In this document: piece by piece, positions 25,561-33,920 of the stretch
How positions within the stretch are numbered: the stretch's first letter is position 1
Layout of the letters: every line of letters begins with the position of its first letter
Origin: Collinsella aerofaciens
GTDB lineage: Bacteria; Actinomycetota; Coriobacteriia; Coriobacteriales; Coriobacteriaceae
Assembly: GCA_008668235.1 (NCBI GenBank)
Contig: RQCP01000035.1
Span: 1-64,000, forward strand
Direction of reading: 5' to 3'
Length of the DNA: 64,000 nt
Translations under genes and position numbers: made by a program
Notes under the pieces: model-generated
What the model was told of the DNA's origin: nothing
Databases searched by the model: none
What the model saw: only the letters and a program-made list of their open reading frames with translations

Positions 25561-26514
25561 ATGGACAAGGCCGCATCCGCCGGTCATTCGGACCGTTGCC
25601 GCATCGTCGTCGATACTTGCTGCGACTTTAGCCCCGAGGTCGCCGCGAACCTCGATGTCGATATCCTGGGTTTCCCCTTCATTATCGATGGCGAGGAGCG
25701 CACGGATGACATCTGGTCGAGCATCACACCCAAGGAGTTCTACGACCGCATGCGCGCCGGCGCTCGCGTGTCTACCTCCGCCGTGTCGCTCGGTCGCTAT
25801 ATCGAGTTCTTTACCGAGTGTGCCAAGGAGGGCACGCCCACGGTCTACCTGTGCTTTACCTCGGCGCTGTCGTCGAGCTACAACTCCGCGTGCCAGGCGG
25901 CAGATGCCGTGCGCGCCGAGTATCCCAACTTTGAGCTCTACGTCGTCGACAACGCTCTGCCCTGCGCGACCGGCGCGCTCCTGGCGCTCGAGGCCGTGCG
26001 CCAGCGCTCGGCGGGACTCACCGCCAAGCAGCTGGTCGACTGGGCAAACGAGGCAAAGACCTACGTCCACGGCTACTTTACGCTCGAGAGCTTCGACGCG
26101 CTGGCTGCCGGCGGCCGCATTCCGCCCGCGGCGGCGCAGCTCACGGCAAAGCTCGATGTCAAGCCCGAGCTCTCCTACGACCTTGCCGGCTCGCTGTCGC
26201 TGATTGGCGTCAACCGCGGCCGCAAGAAGGCGCTCAAGTCCATCCTCAAGTCGTTCCGCGAGAACTACGTGCCCGACCGCACCATGCCCATCGCCATCAT
26301 GACGGCCGATGCCGAAAAGGACGGTGACTGGCTCGAAGCCGCCATCCGCAAGGAGGAGGGCTGCGCCGACGTCACGATCATTCGCAGCTCCGTGGGTCCC
26401 ACCATTGGCTCGCACGTGGGCCCCGGCATGGTGGCCTGCGCGTTTTGGGGCAAGAATCGCGCCGAGAAAGCCTCGCTTTCCGACCGCATCGCGCGCCGCG
26501 TGCGAGGCGAGTAG
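25561..26514 (+). CDS. DegV-family fatty-acid-binding protein
   Basis: 317 aa. Fatty-acid binding (FakB-type) fold: RIVVDTCCDFSPE at the N-terminus, RVSTSAVSLGRY, SALSSSYNSA and the C-terminal HVGPGMVACAFWG. FakB proteins present fatty acids to the kinase FakA for phosphorylation; no FakA gene is nearby. ATG at 25561 has AAGGAG 8 nt upstream; a TTG three bases earlier is also possible. Confidence 0.9.
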   Translation: MDKAASAGHSDRCRIVVDTCCDFSPEVAANLDVDILGFPFIIDGEERTDDIWSSITPKEFYDRMRAGARVSTSAVSLGRYIEFFTECAKEGTPTVYLCFTSALSSSYNSACQAADAVRAEYPNFELYVVDNALPCATGALLALEAVRQRSAGLTAKQLVDWANEAKTYVHGYFTLESFDALAAGGRIPPAAAQLTAKLDVKPELSYDLAGSLSLIGVNRGRKKALKSILKSFRENYVPDRTMPIAIMTADAEKDGDWLEAAIRKEEGCADVTIIRSSVGPTIGSHVGPGMVACAFWGKNRAEKASLSDRIARRVRGE

Positions 26515-26613
26515 GTAGGCGCTGCGGCTGCAAGTGCCCTCAAGTCACGGCCGAAACGCTGGCACCGAGTATTTTAACCTGGTAACAACACCCAACCCAA
26601 AAGGAAAGGTTTC

Positions 26614-27693
26614 ATGGCAAACAAGCTCTCCGTCGCATTCATCGGCACCGGAATCATGGGTGCCCCCATCGCCGGCCACATCCTGGACGCCGGCTACCCC
26701 GTCACGGTCAACAACCGCACCAAGTCCAAGGCCGCCGCGCTTATCGAGCGCGGCGCCGTCTGGGCCGATACGCCGGCCGAGGCCGTGGCGAACGCCGATG
26801 TCGTCTTTACCATGGTGGGCTATCCCTCCGAGGTCGAGGAGCTCTATCTGGCGGGCAACGGCCTGCTTGCGTGCACCAAGCCGGGCGCGGTCTTGATCGA
26901 TCTCACCACGAGCTCGCCCGAGCTCGCCCGTGACATTGCCGAGGCCGCCCAGGTTTCTGGTCGCATGGCGTTTGACTGCCCCGTCACCGGCGGCGAGTCG
27001 GGTGCTATCGCCGGCACGCTCACGGCTATCGTGGGCGCTACCGAGAACGACATCGCCCCGGTCCGCGACATCCTTGCCACCTTTGCGGCCAACATCTGCT
27101 GCTTCGATGGCGCCGGCAAGGGCCAGGCTGCCAAACTCGCCAACCAGGTGTCGCTGGGCGCCTGCATGGTCGGCATGGCAGACGCCATGGCATTTGCCGA
27201 GCTGAGCGGTCTTGACCTGGAGAAGACCCGCCAGATGATCCTGGGCGGTACCGGCAAGTCCGGCGCCATGGAGAGCCTGGCCCCCAAGGCGCTCGACGGC
27301 GACTACAAGCCCGGCTTTATGGTTGAGCACTTCATCAAGGACCTGCGCCTGGCGCTCGCTTACGCCGACGATCGCGAGCTCGCACTGCCCGGTGCCGACG
27401 TGGCCTTTACGCTCTACGACATGCTCGACGCCATCGGTGGCGCCAAGCTGGGCACCCAGGCCATCACGGTCCTCTACAAGGAGGAGGCCGACGCCATCGC
27501 CGCCGGTCTGGACTGGTCGCAGTATCGTCCCGAAGAGCACGGTGCTCACGAGGACGGCTGCGGTTGCGGCGAGCACGGCGACGACCATGAGTGCGGTTGC
27601 GGCCACCATCACGGCGAGGACCACGAGTGCTGCGGCGGCCACGGCCATGATGACGGCCACGAGTGCTGCTGCGGCCACCATCACGGGGAGTAG
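26614..27693 (+). CDS. 3-hydroxyisobutyrate dehydrogenase-family protein with His/Cys-rich tail
   Basis: 359 aa. Residues 1-300 are a beta-hydroxyacid dehydrogenase of the 6-phosphogluconate dehydrogenase-like superfamily (HIBADH / tartronate-semialdehyde reductase / GarR type). The Rossmann motif is FIGTGIMGAPIAGHI, CPVTGGESGA is the substrate site, and the catalytic Lys is in GKGQAAKLANQ. Substrate cannot be told. The last 51 residues hold 14 His and 9 Cys among Gly, Asp and Glu. This is unlike the rest of the family and looks like a metal-binding tail. AAAGGAAAGG precedes the ATG. Next gene starts 5 bp after the stop. Confidence 0.85.
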   Translation: MANKLSVAFIGTGIMGAPIAGHILDAGYPVTVNNRTKSKAAALIERGAVWADTPAEAVANADVVFTMVGYPSEVEELYLAGNGLLACTKPGAVLIDLTTSSPELARDIAEAAQVSGRMAFDCPVTGGESGAIAGTLTAIVGATENDIAPVRDILATFAANICCFDGAGKGQAAKLANQVSLGACMVGMADAMAFAELSGLDLEKTRQMILGGTGKSGAMESLAPKALDGDYKPGFMVEHFIKDLRLALAYADDRELALPGADVAFTLYDMLDAIGGAKLGTQAITVLYKEEADAIAAGLDWSQYRPEEHGAHEDGCGCGEHGDDHECGCGHHHGEDHECCGGHGHDDGHECCCGHHHGE

Positions 27694-27698
27694 CGCCC

Positions 27699-28127
27699 AT
27701 GAGCTGGACGTTCGTGGTGCTCGCGCTGGTGCTCTTTATCTTTGCGATTTACATTGGCTTTTTGTGCGGCCAGTGGGCCTGCGAAAAGCGCGTGATCACC
27801 AAGCGTGACTACTGGATTGCCAATTTTGCAGGCGCGGCGGCGGTTGTTCTGCTGACCTGGGTGTTTTCGCTGTTCCCGCTGGTGCAGTTTGCGCCGATCG
27901 GCTGGCTCGGCGGCTTTATCGCCGGCCTTAAGATGAGCTTTGGCGAGTCCGTCGGCCCGTGGCGCAAGCACGACGAGGTCTTTAACGTCAACAAGGCTCA
28001 CCGCGCCGCCGCCGACGCGGGCGATGCCGAGGAGCGTCGCCGTGCGCGTCACAATGGTGCAGCCGACCGACAGCTCATCTCGGTCACCGATGACAGCAAG
28101 GGTGCCGACAAGCACGCTAAGAAATAG
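27699..28127 (+). CDS. Small membrane protein of unknown function
   Basis: 142 aa. Two membrane helices (about residues 3-24 and 43-65) then a cytoplasmic, basic and acidic mixed tail (about 75 residues). GGGGAG lies 8 nt before the ATG, within the end of the dehydrogenase gene, so the two are coupled. Followed 15 bp later by the HEAT-like gene. No family recognised. Confidence 0.65.
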   Translation: MSWTFVVLALVLFIFAIYIGFLCGQWACEKRVITKRDYWIANFAGAAAVVLLTWVFSLFPLVQFAPIGWLGGFIAGLKMSFGESVGPWRKHDEVFNVNKAHRAAADAGDAEERRRARHNGAADRQLISVTDDSKGADKHAKK

Positions 28128-28142
28128 TAAGAAGAGGTAACT

Positions 28143-28841
28143 ATGGCAGAAAACAAGGAAGAACAGCTCACCGACGAGGAGCTGGCACAGCTTCAGCTGG
28201 CAGAGGAGAACGAGAACGCCGTCGACCGTCTGGTCCAGGAGCTCGGCTGCCCCACGCGCCGCATCCGCCAGTTTGCCGCCCGCGTGCTACATCTGCTGGC
28301 CGAGCGCGACCCGCAGCGCGTCGTGTCCTGCGTGCCCGCGCTGATCGAGGCACTCGACCGCCCCGAGGCGCAAACCCGCTGGGAGGCTCTCGATGCCCTG
28401 GCGGCGCTCGCCACCACCTGCCCCGAGCAGCTGGGCGATGCCTTTGAGGGCGCCGAGACCGCGCTGTTCGACGAGATTTCCTCCACGCTGCGCTATGCCG
28501 CCTTCCGTCTGCTGTGCGTGTGGGGCGCCACGAGCGTCGAGCGCTCGCGCGAGGCTTGGCCCATCCTGGACGAGGCCATCCAGTGCTACCACGGCGACCT
28601 CGAGTATCGCGATATGCTCGGTTGCCTGTACGAGTTTGGCCAGGGCGAGATTGACGCCGAGGTCGCCGAGAAGCTCGCGCTGCGCCTTAAGTTCGACGCC
28701 GAGAACGGCAAGGGCAGCTATCTCAAGGCCCGTTCGAGCGAGATTTGCGAAATGCTTGTTAAACGTTTTGGCCTGGATCTCTCCAAAAAGAAGAAGCATG
28801 CTAGCGTTAAAAAATCTGACGACGCCGAAAACGAGGAGTAA
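28143..28841 (+). CDS. HEAT/ARM-repeat-like soluble protein
   Basis: 232 aa, acidic N-terminus, then repeated helical pairs (about residues 30-180) such as RIRQFAARVLHLLAERD and QTRWEALDALAALATTCP that fit HEAT-like repeats. A Lys-rich C-terminus follows. Probably a protein-binding scaffold. It is in a tight run with the membrane protein gene before and the dehydrogenase gene 6 bp after. Confidence 0.65.
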   Translation: MAENKEEQLTDEELAQLQLAEENENAVDRLVQELGCPTRRIRQFAARVLHLLAERDPQRVVSCVPALIEALDRPEAQTRWEALDALAALATTCPEQLGDAFEGAETALFDEISSTLRYAAFRLLCVWGATSVERSREAWPILDEAIQCYHGDLEYRDMLGCLYEFGQGEIDAEVAEKLALRLKFDAENGKGSYLKARSSEICEMLVKRFGLDLSKKKKHASVKKSDDAENEE

Positions 28842-28847
28842 CAGATT

Positions 28848-29933
28848 ATGGCGCACGATGTAGTCCTGATTCCCGGTGACGGTATCGGTCCCGAGATTAC
28901 GCAGGCCATGCGCCGCGTGGTCGAGGCCACCGGTGTCCAGATCAACTGGAATGTCCAGGAGGCCGGTGCCGGCGTCATGGACGAGTTTGGCACGCCGCTG
29001 CCCCAGCACGTGCTCGATGCGGTCGCCGAGACCAAGGTTGCCATCAAGGGCCCCATCACCACGCCGGTCGGCACGGGTTTCCGCAGCGTTAACGTGGCCC
29101 TGCGCAAGCACTTCGACCTGTACGCCTGCGTGCGCCCCTGCCTGTCGCAGCCGGGCGACGGCTCGCGCTTCCGCGACGTCGACCTGGTCATCGTGCGTGA
29201 GAACACCGAGGACCTCTACGCCGGGATCGAGTTCGATGAGGGCGCTGCCGAGGTCGAGGAGCTCTCACAGCTTGTCGAGCGCTCGGGTCAGAAGACCTTC
29301 GCCGCCGATTCCGCCATCTCAATTAAGCCCATCTCCATCGCCAAGAGCCGCCGCATTGTGGAGTACGCCTTTGAGTACGCCCGCCGCTGCGGCCGCAAAA
29401 AGGTGACGGCCGTGCACAAGGCCAACATCATGAAGGCGACCGATGGCCTGTTCCTGCGCGTTGCGCGCGAGGTGGCCGCCAACTATCCCGATATCGAGTT
29501 CAACGACAAGATTGTCGATGCCACCTGCATGGGCCTGGTCCAGAACCCCAACGACTTCGATGTCCTGGTGCTGCCCAACCTGTACGGCGACATCGTCAGC
29601 GACCTGTGCGCCGGCCTGGTGGGCGGCTTAGGGATGGCCCCCGGCTCCAACATCGGTGCCGACTGCGCCATCTTCGAGGCGACGCACGGCTCCGCGCCCG
29701 ATATCGCTGGCCAGGATATCGCTAACCCCACGGCCGAGATTCTGTCCGCGGCTATGATGCTCGATCACCTGGGCGAGAACGACGCGGCCAATCGCATCCG
29801 CGCCGCCGTTTCTGCCACGCTCGACGAGGGTGAGCAGGTTACCGGCGACGTTCGTCGTGCCCAGACCGGCTCCGTTGAGGGCGCTGTGGGCACGCAGGCC
29901 TTTGCCGATGCCGTTATCGCGCACCTGGCCTAA
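28848..29933 (+). CDS. NAD-type isocitrate dehydrogenase
   Basis: 361 aa of the isocitrate / isopropylmalate dehydrogenase family. N-terminal [15 protein letters not shown]; substrate Arg residues around [30 protein letters not shown]; catalytic region [12 protein letters not shown]; cofactor loop [17 protein letters not shown]. The short single-chain type resembles NAD-linked IDH and differs from the NADP enzymes of about 415 aa; homoisocitrate or isopropylmalate activity cannot be fully excluded. Produces 2-oxoglutarate. Confidence 0.88.
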   Translation: MAHDVVLIPGDGIGPEITQAMRRVVEATGVQINWNVQEAGAGVMDEFGTPLPQHVLDAVAETKVAIKGPITTPVGTGFRSVNVALRKHFDLYACVRPCLSQPGDGSRFRDVDLVIVRENTEDLYAGIEFDEGAAEVEELSQLVERSGQKTFAADSAISIKPISIAKSRRIVEYAFEYARRCGRKKVTAVHKANIMKATDGLFLRVAREVAANYPDIEFNDKIVDATCMGLVQNPNDFDVLVLPNLYGDIVSDLCAGLVGGLGMAPGSNIGADCAIFEATHGSAPDIAGQDIANPTAEILSAAMMLDHLGENDAANRIRAAVSATLDEGEQVTGDVRRAQTGSVEGAVGTQAFADAVIAHLA

Positions 29934-29992
29934 GGCATGCAGACTGCAAACGCCTAAATAGTACTTAAGTGTTTGCGTATAACCTGAGAATC

Positions 29993-30024
29993 AATACGCC
30001 CGGCGCTTTGTCGGGCGTATTCTA
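29993..30024 (+). terminator. Terminator after isocitrate dehydrogenase
   Basis: AATACGCCCG pairs with CGGGCGTATT, then TCTATT. A smaller GCAAAC/GTTTGC stem lies just upstream. Confidence 0.65.
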
Positions 30025-30059
30025 TTGCGGACTATGTTTCCTAACAAGGAGTAACTGAT

Positions 30060-31154
30060 ATGGGTCTGATTCAAAAGAAGGACGAGAAGGACGAGATCGA
30101 CGGCATCCAGATCATCGAGCGCGGCGAAGGCCCCGATGGTGATGAGGAGGAGAAGATCGATCTGGTCGCCGGTACGTCTGCCGAACATATTGCCGCCGGT
30201 ACGACGGCCGAGGAGGAGGACGCTCGCCTGGAGGCAAAGATCGCCGCGGACGCCGCCGGCGAGAACCTCATGCCCGAGGAGCAGGACGAGGACGACGATA
30301 TCCTGGGTTCCGACGAAGACGACCGCGCATCCAAGCACAAGAAGACGATGATTGCCGCCTTCGTGGTTGCAGTCGTGATCGCTGCTGTGGTCGGCTTCTT
30401 TATCGGCAACGGTGGTTTTGGCGGCAAGGGCGTCGGCTCGGCGACCCTGTCCGAGGACCAGCTCGATTCGACCGTGGCGAGCTATAGCTACAACGGCAAG
30501 AAGAGCGACATCACCGCGCGTGAGGCCATCGAGAGCCAGTACAGCCTTGACACCGTCAAGGACGACGACGGCAACTACACCGCTCCGTCTGCCGACGTTA
30601 TCCTGTCCTACGTGCGCAACCAGATTCTGCTGGACGCTGCCGAGGACGAGGGCATTACCGTCTCTTCCAAGGAAATGAAGCAGTATGCCGAGGATTCCAT
30701 CGGCACCTCCGACTACAAGACCATGGCCACGCAGTACGGCGTGTCCAAGGACCAGGCCAAGCAGATCGTCCGCCAGTCCGCGACGCTGCAGAAGCTCTAC
30801 AAGAAGAAGGTGGGCGATAGCTCCGCAAGCATGCCGACCGCCCCGACCGAGCCTGCTGACGGCAACGAGGAGACCGCGAGCAAGGACTACGCCGATTACA
30901 TCATCAACCTTGCCGGTGACGAGTGGGATAGCGAGAAGGGCACCTGGAAGGATGCCGACAGCACCTATGCCAAGGCCTTCGCTGACGATGCCTTTACGGC
31001 CGATAGCGCTACCTATAAGCAAGCCATGACCGCCTATTACACCGCCTACCAGCAGTATTCCTCGCAGGCTTCGAGCGCCAGCTCCAAGTGGACCGAGTAT
31101 GCGAACGGCCTCTACGCCAAGGCCAACATCAGCATCTACGGCCTGTTTGCGTAA
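30060..31154 (+). CDS. Membrane-anchored SurA-N-like protein
   Basis: 364 aa. Acidic cytoplasmic N-terminus of about 95 residues, one membrane helix (MIAAFVVAVVIAAVVGFFIG, about 100-119), then an extracytoplasmic helical region of about 240 residues. The stretch about residues 175-260 (VILSYVRNQILLDAAEDEG, KEMKQYAEDS, QAKQIVRQSATLQKLYKKK) matches the SurA-type N-terminal chaperone helices. No PpiC isomerase domain follows. Possible envelope chaperone; function not known. Confidence 0.65.
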   Translation: MGLIQKKDEKDEIDGIQIIERGEGPDGDEEEKIDLVAGTSAEHIAAGTTAEEEDARLEAKIAADAAGENLMPEEQDEDDDILGSDEDDRASKHKKTMIAAFVVAVVIAAVVGFFIGNGGFGGKGVGSATLSEDQLDSTVASYSYNGKKSDITAREAIESQYSLDTVKDDDGNYTAPSADVILSYVRNQILLDAAEDEGITVSSKEMKQYAEDSIGTSDYKTMATQYGVSKDQAKQIVRQSATLQKLYKKKVGDSSASMPTAPTEPADGNEETASKDYADYIINLAGDEWDSEKGTWKDADSTYAKAFADDAFTADSATYKQAMTAYYTAYQQYSSQASSASSKWTEYANGLYAKANISIYGLFA

Positions 31155-31197
31155 GGTTTGCCTGCACTACTGCGCGCTAACCGATCTACCTGATTGA

Positions 31198-31233
31198 GCC
31201 CGCTAGAACGGACAACGTTCTAGCGGGCTTTTT
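31198..31233 (+). terminator. Terminator after the SurA-N-like gene
   Basis: Perfect stem GCCCGCTAGAACG (31198-31210) / CGTTCTAGCGGGC (31216-31228), then TTTTT. Confidence 0.9.
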
Positions 31234-31332
31234 GTTGCCGAAATCAATAGGATAGGCCTCGCGCCCGCACAAGCGCTCCATCGGGTTCCCCTAATTCATC
31301 TGGGAAAACAACTGCAAACGATTGCAAGTGAC

Positions 31333-31362
31333 CGGTGAACGGTCGAAAACTACCGTTCACCG
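31333..31362. promoter_or_regulatory. Inverted operator-like repeat CGGTGAACGGT
   Basis: CGGTGAACGGT (31333-31343) and its exact inverse (31352-31362), spaced by 8 bp. The same arms recur before the EIICB gene at 47457 and in weaker form at 54735 and 59840. It lies in the 631-bp gap before the mannose-family PTS operon; that gap has no gene. Confidence 0.65.
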
Positions 31363-31506
31363 ATAATCTCAAAACTGGTTCTAACTGGTATTAAGTCAAA
31401 AAGACCAATTCGCATATCTTCACAATGACCTGCAATTTTTCTACACGCTATTTTTAGCCGCCCTGCGTTGTTTAGACACCGGGAAAGATCCGTTCTTTTG
31501 CCAAAG

Positions 31507-31585
31507 CGTTTCGAAACGGTTTCAAAACCGCAGGTAGAAGTGTTAACGAGCGGTAAACGGTCGAAATATCACCGTGAGCGGTGCA
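31507..31585. promoter_or_regulatory. LacI/CcpA-like palindrome and degenerate GGTAAACGGT boxes
   Basis: CGTTTCGAAACG (31507-31518) is a 12-bp palindrome within TTCGAAACGGTTTCAAA, a form near the cre consensus. Nearby are GGTAAACGGTCGAAA (from 31552) and GTGAGCGGTG (from 31574), which echo the upstream box. Regulator unknown. Confidence 0.35.
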
Positions 31586-31656
31586 AAAACGTTTTACTGT
31601 TTGAATCAGCGAAAGCGATCTCTTCTGGGGTGATATAGTGACAACAACACGTCACG

Positions 31657-31668
31657 TGGTTACTACCA
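31657..31668. promoter_or_regulatory. HutC/DasR-type operator before the PTS operon
   Basis: TGGTTACTACCA, the pattern bound by GntR/UTRA regulators of the NagR/DasR type (GGT-n4-ACC). The identical 12-mer lies before agaS. A -10-like TATAGT is at 31634-31639, putting the operator just downstream of the likely start, consistent with repression. Confidence 0.6.
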
Positions 31669-31785
31669 GTTTAGAAACCACTGGTCTTCAAAGAACGCTT
31701 TCTAAGAAGCTTTAAGGGCAAGTGCCAGCTGGCTTCCGAAAATCATCGGACTCAGATCGTACACACCTTCGGAAGGGAAATTTGA

Positions 31786-32229
31786 ATGGTTGGCTTTATT
31801 CTTACCGGTCATGGACAGTTCGCACCCGGCCTTGCAAGCGCTATCGCTATGGTTGCCGGCGACCAGCCTGCTTTTACCGTCGTTCCTTTTGAGGGCGATC
31901 AGGCCGCATCCTACGGTGAGGATCTCCGCGCCGCTATTACCGCCATGCGCGAGGAGTGCGATGGCGTGCTCGTCTTTACCGACCTGCTTGGCGGCACCCC
32001 GTTCAACCAGTCGATGATGATTGCCCAGGATGTCGACAATGTCGAGGTTCTGACCGGCACTAACCTTCCCATGGTTATTGAGCTTCTGTTCCTCCGCGGC
32101 AACGCCACGCTCGCCGAGCTTGGCGAGCAGGCCGTGACCGTTGGCCAGACGGGCATCACCGCCCAGACGGTCGCATCCGTTGCCGGCTCCGAGGAAGAGG
32201 ATATCTTCGGCGACGAGGACGGCATCTAA
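31786..32229 (+). CDS. PTS mannose/N-acetylgalactosamine-family EIIA
   Basis: 147 aa EIIA-Man-type domain. Phosphorylated His in ILTGHGQFAPGL (His9) receives phosphate from HPr and passes it to EIIB; FTDLLGGTPFN is a family mark. The C-terminus has an acidic extension. GGAAGGG precedes the ATG. First of EIIA-YajC-EIIB-EIIC-EIID, which resembles the agaF/agaV/agaW/agaD transporters for GalNAc-containing or unsaturated GAG disaccharides of streptococci. Substrate inferred from context with agaS and nagA. Confidence 0.92.
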   Translation: MVGFILTGHGQFAPGLASAIAMVAGDQPAFTVVPFEGDQAASYGEDLRAAITAMREECDGVLVFTDLLGGTPFNQSMMIAQDVDNVEVLTGTNLPMVIELLFLRGNATLAELGEQAVTVGQTGITAQTVASVAGSEEEDIFGDEDGI

Positions 32230-32510
32230 TGGCCGATTTCGGAGCCAACGTCCTGAGCTCCTCGGTCGCCCTTTTGGGCCTGCTTGTCATCATGGGCTTG
32301 ATTTACACCATCTGGTCGCAAATCAACATGAAGAAGAAGCAGAAGTACTTCAAGGAGCTGCACACCGAGCTCAAGCCGGGTCAGGAGGTTCTTTTCGCCG
32401 GCGGTATCTACGGAACCGTAAAAGGCATCGAAGGTGAAAAGGTCCAGATCAAAGTCCGATCCGGAGCCGTCGTAGACGTTTCGCGTTACGCGATTCAAGA
32501 GATCAAGTAA
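32229..32510 (+). CDS. yajC: YajC-like membrane protein within the PTS operon
   Basis: 93 aa. One N-terminal helix (LLGLLVIMGLIYTIW) followed by the YajC domain KPGQEVLFAGGIYGTVKGI. YajC normally belongs to the SecDF complex. Here it overlaps the EIIA stop codon by one base and is followed by EIIB, so it is part of the PTS operon, as in streptococcal GAG-disaccharide loci. No secD/secF in the window. A dedicated role with this PTS is plausible. Confidence 0.9.
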   Translation: MADFGANVLSSSVALLGLLVIMGLIYTIWSQINMKKKQKYFKELHTELKPGQEVLFAGGIYGTVKGIEGEKVQIKVRSGAVVDVSRYAIQEIK

Positions 32511-32546
32511 CTGTCGTCAGCAAATAACGAAAGGAAGCTGATCAAC

Positions 32547-33029
32547 ATGGCAGAACCCAACATTCTTCTTACCCGCATCGATAACCGACTGGTTCATGGT
32601 CAGGTTGCCACCCAGTGGAACTCCACTCTGGGCTCCAACCTCATCCTCGTCGCCAACGACGACGTGGCGACCAACACCATGCGCCAGAACCTCATGAAGA
32701 TGGCCGCTCCCGCCGGCGTCGCTACGCGTTTCTTCTCTCTGCAGAAGACCATCGACGTCATTGGCAAGGCGAGCCCGCGCCAGAAGATCTTCATCGTGGC
32801 CGAAACACCGGAAGACGTGCTTACGCTCGTCAAGGGCGGTGTGCCTATAAAGAAGGTAAACATCGGCAACATGCACATGTCGGAAGGAAAGCGCCAAGTC
32901 GCCACCTCCGTCGCAGTTAACGACGAGGATGTCGCTGCGTTTAAAGAGCTGCAGGAATTGGGGGTGGAGTTGGAGATCAGGCGCGTTCCGAGCACGCCTG
33001 TTGAGGACACGAGCAAGCTCTTCTCGTAA
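32547..33029 (+). CDS. PTS mannose-family EIIB
   Basis: 160 aa EIIB of the mannose-sorbose family. The phosphorylation site is His17 in RIDNRLVHGQ. AAGGAAG lies 9 nt upstream of the ATG. Transfers phosphate from EIIA to the incoming sugar at EIIC/EIID. A second, separate copy of this protein without the His is at 42286-42768. Confidence 0.93.
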   Translation: MAEPNILLTRIDNRLVHGQVATQWNSTLGSNLILVANDDVATNTMRQNLMKMAAPAGVATRFFSLQKTIDVIGKASPRQKIFIVAETPEDVLTLVKGGVPIKKVNIGNMHMSEGKRQVATSVAVNDEDVAAFKELQELGVELEIRRVPSTPVEDTSKLFS

Positions 33030-33119
33030 TCCTCATGATCCACGTTGTCAGGAATGAAAACCTGACATTCTGTACGTGAAATCCAAAGTGCGTACATACA
33101 TTTTGAAAGGAGGAGCAAG

Positions 33120-33920
33120 ATGGAATACTCGATCATCCAGGTCGCTCTGGTCTTCATCGTCACGTTCGTCGCGGCAATCGACCAGTTCAACTTCCTCGAG
33201 TCTCTCTATCAGCCCATCGTCACCGGCGCCGTCATCGGTCTTATCCTTGGCGACCTCAACACCGGTCTTCTCGTGGGTGGTACTTATCAGCTCATGACGA
33301 TCGGCAACATGCCGATCGGAGGCGCTCAGCCGCCTAACGCCGTCATCGGCGGCATCATGGCAGCCATTCTCGCTATCGCTACGGGCCTCGAGCCCAACGC
33401 GGCAGTCGGCCTTGCCATTCCGTTCGCTCTGCTTGGTCAGCTCGGCGTTACCCTGGTCTTCACGCTTATGTCGCCGCTCATGTCCTCCGCGGACAACATG
33501 GCTCACAACGCTGACACCAAGGGTATCGAGCGTCTGAACTACTTCGCCATGGCTCTGCTCGGCCTGATCTTCGCTGTCGTCGTCACCCTGTTCTTCATCG
33601 CTGGCGCTACCATCGGTCAGACCATCGCTTCCGCCATCCCGACTTGGCTGCAGACCGGTCTCTCCGCTGCAGGCGGCATGATGCGCTTCGTCGGCTTCGC
33701 CGTCCTGCTCAAGGTAATGATGAACCGCGATATGTGGGGCTTCTTCCTCATGGGCTTTGGCCTCGCGCTCATCACCGTTGCCAACGATTCGCTGGCAACC
33801 CCTGCTCTGCTCATCCTCGCTCTCATCGGCTTCGGTATCGCTTTCTGGGACTTCCAGCAGCAGACCGAGCTGAAGGGTGCAGCTGTTTCTGACGGAGGTG
33901 ACTTCGAAGATGGCATCTAA
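33120..33920 (+). CDS. PTS mannose-family EIIC
   Basis: 266 aa membrane channel subunit. Opens MEYSIIQVALVFIVTFVAAI; the GGTYQLMTIGNMPIGGAQPP segment and seven or so hydrophobic helices are typical of the EIIC of the mannose-sorbose family. AAAGGAGGAG precedes the ATG. The last 11 bases overlap the EIID start. Confidence 0.93.
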   Translation: MEYSIIQVALVFIVTFVAAIDQFNFLESLYQPIVTGAVIGLILGDLNTGLLVGGTYQLMTIGNMPIGGAQPPNAVIGGIMAAILAIATGLEPNAAVGLAIPFALLGQLGVTLVFTLMSPLMSSADNMAHNADTKGIERLNYFAMALLGLIFAVVVTLFFIAGATIGQTIASAIPTWLQTGLSAAGGMMRFVGFAVLLKVMMNRDMWGFFLMGFGLALITVANDSLATPALLILALIGFGIAFWDFQQQTELKGAAVSDGGDFEDGI

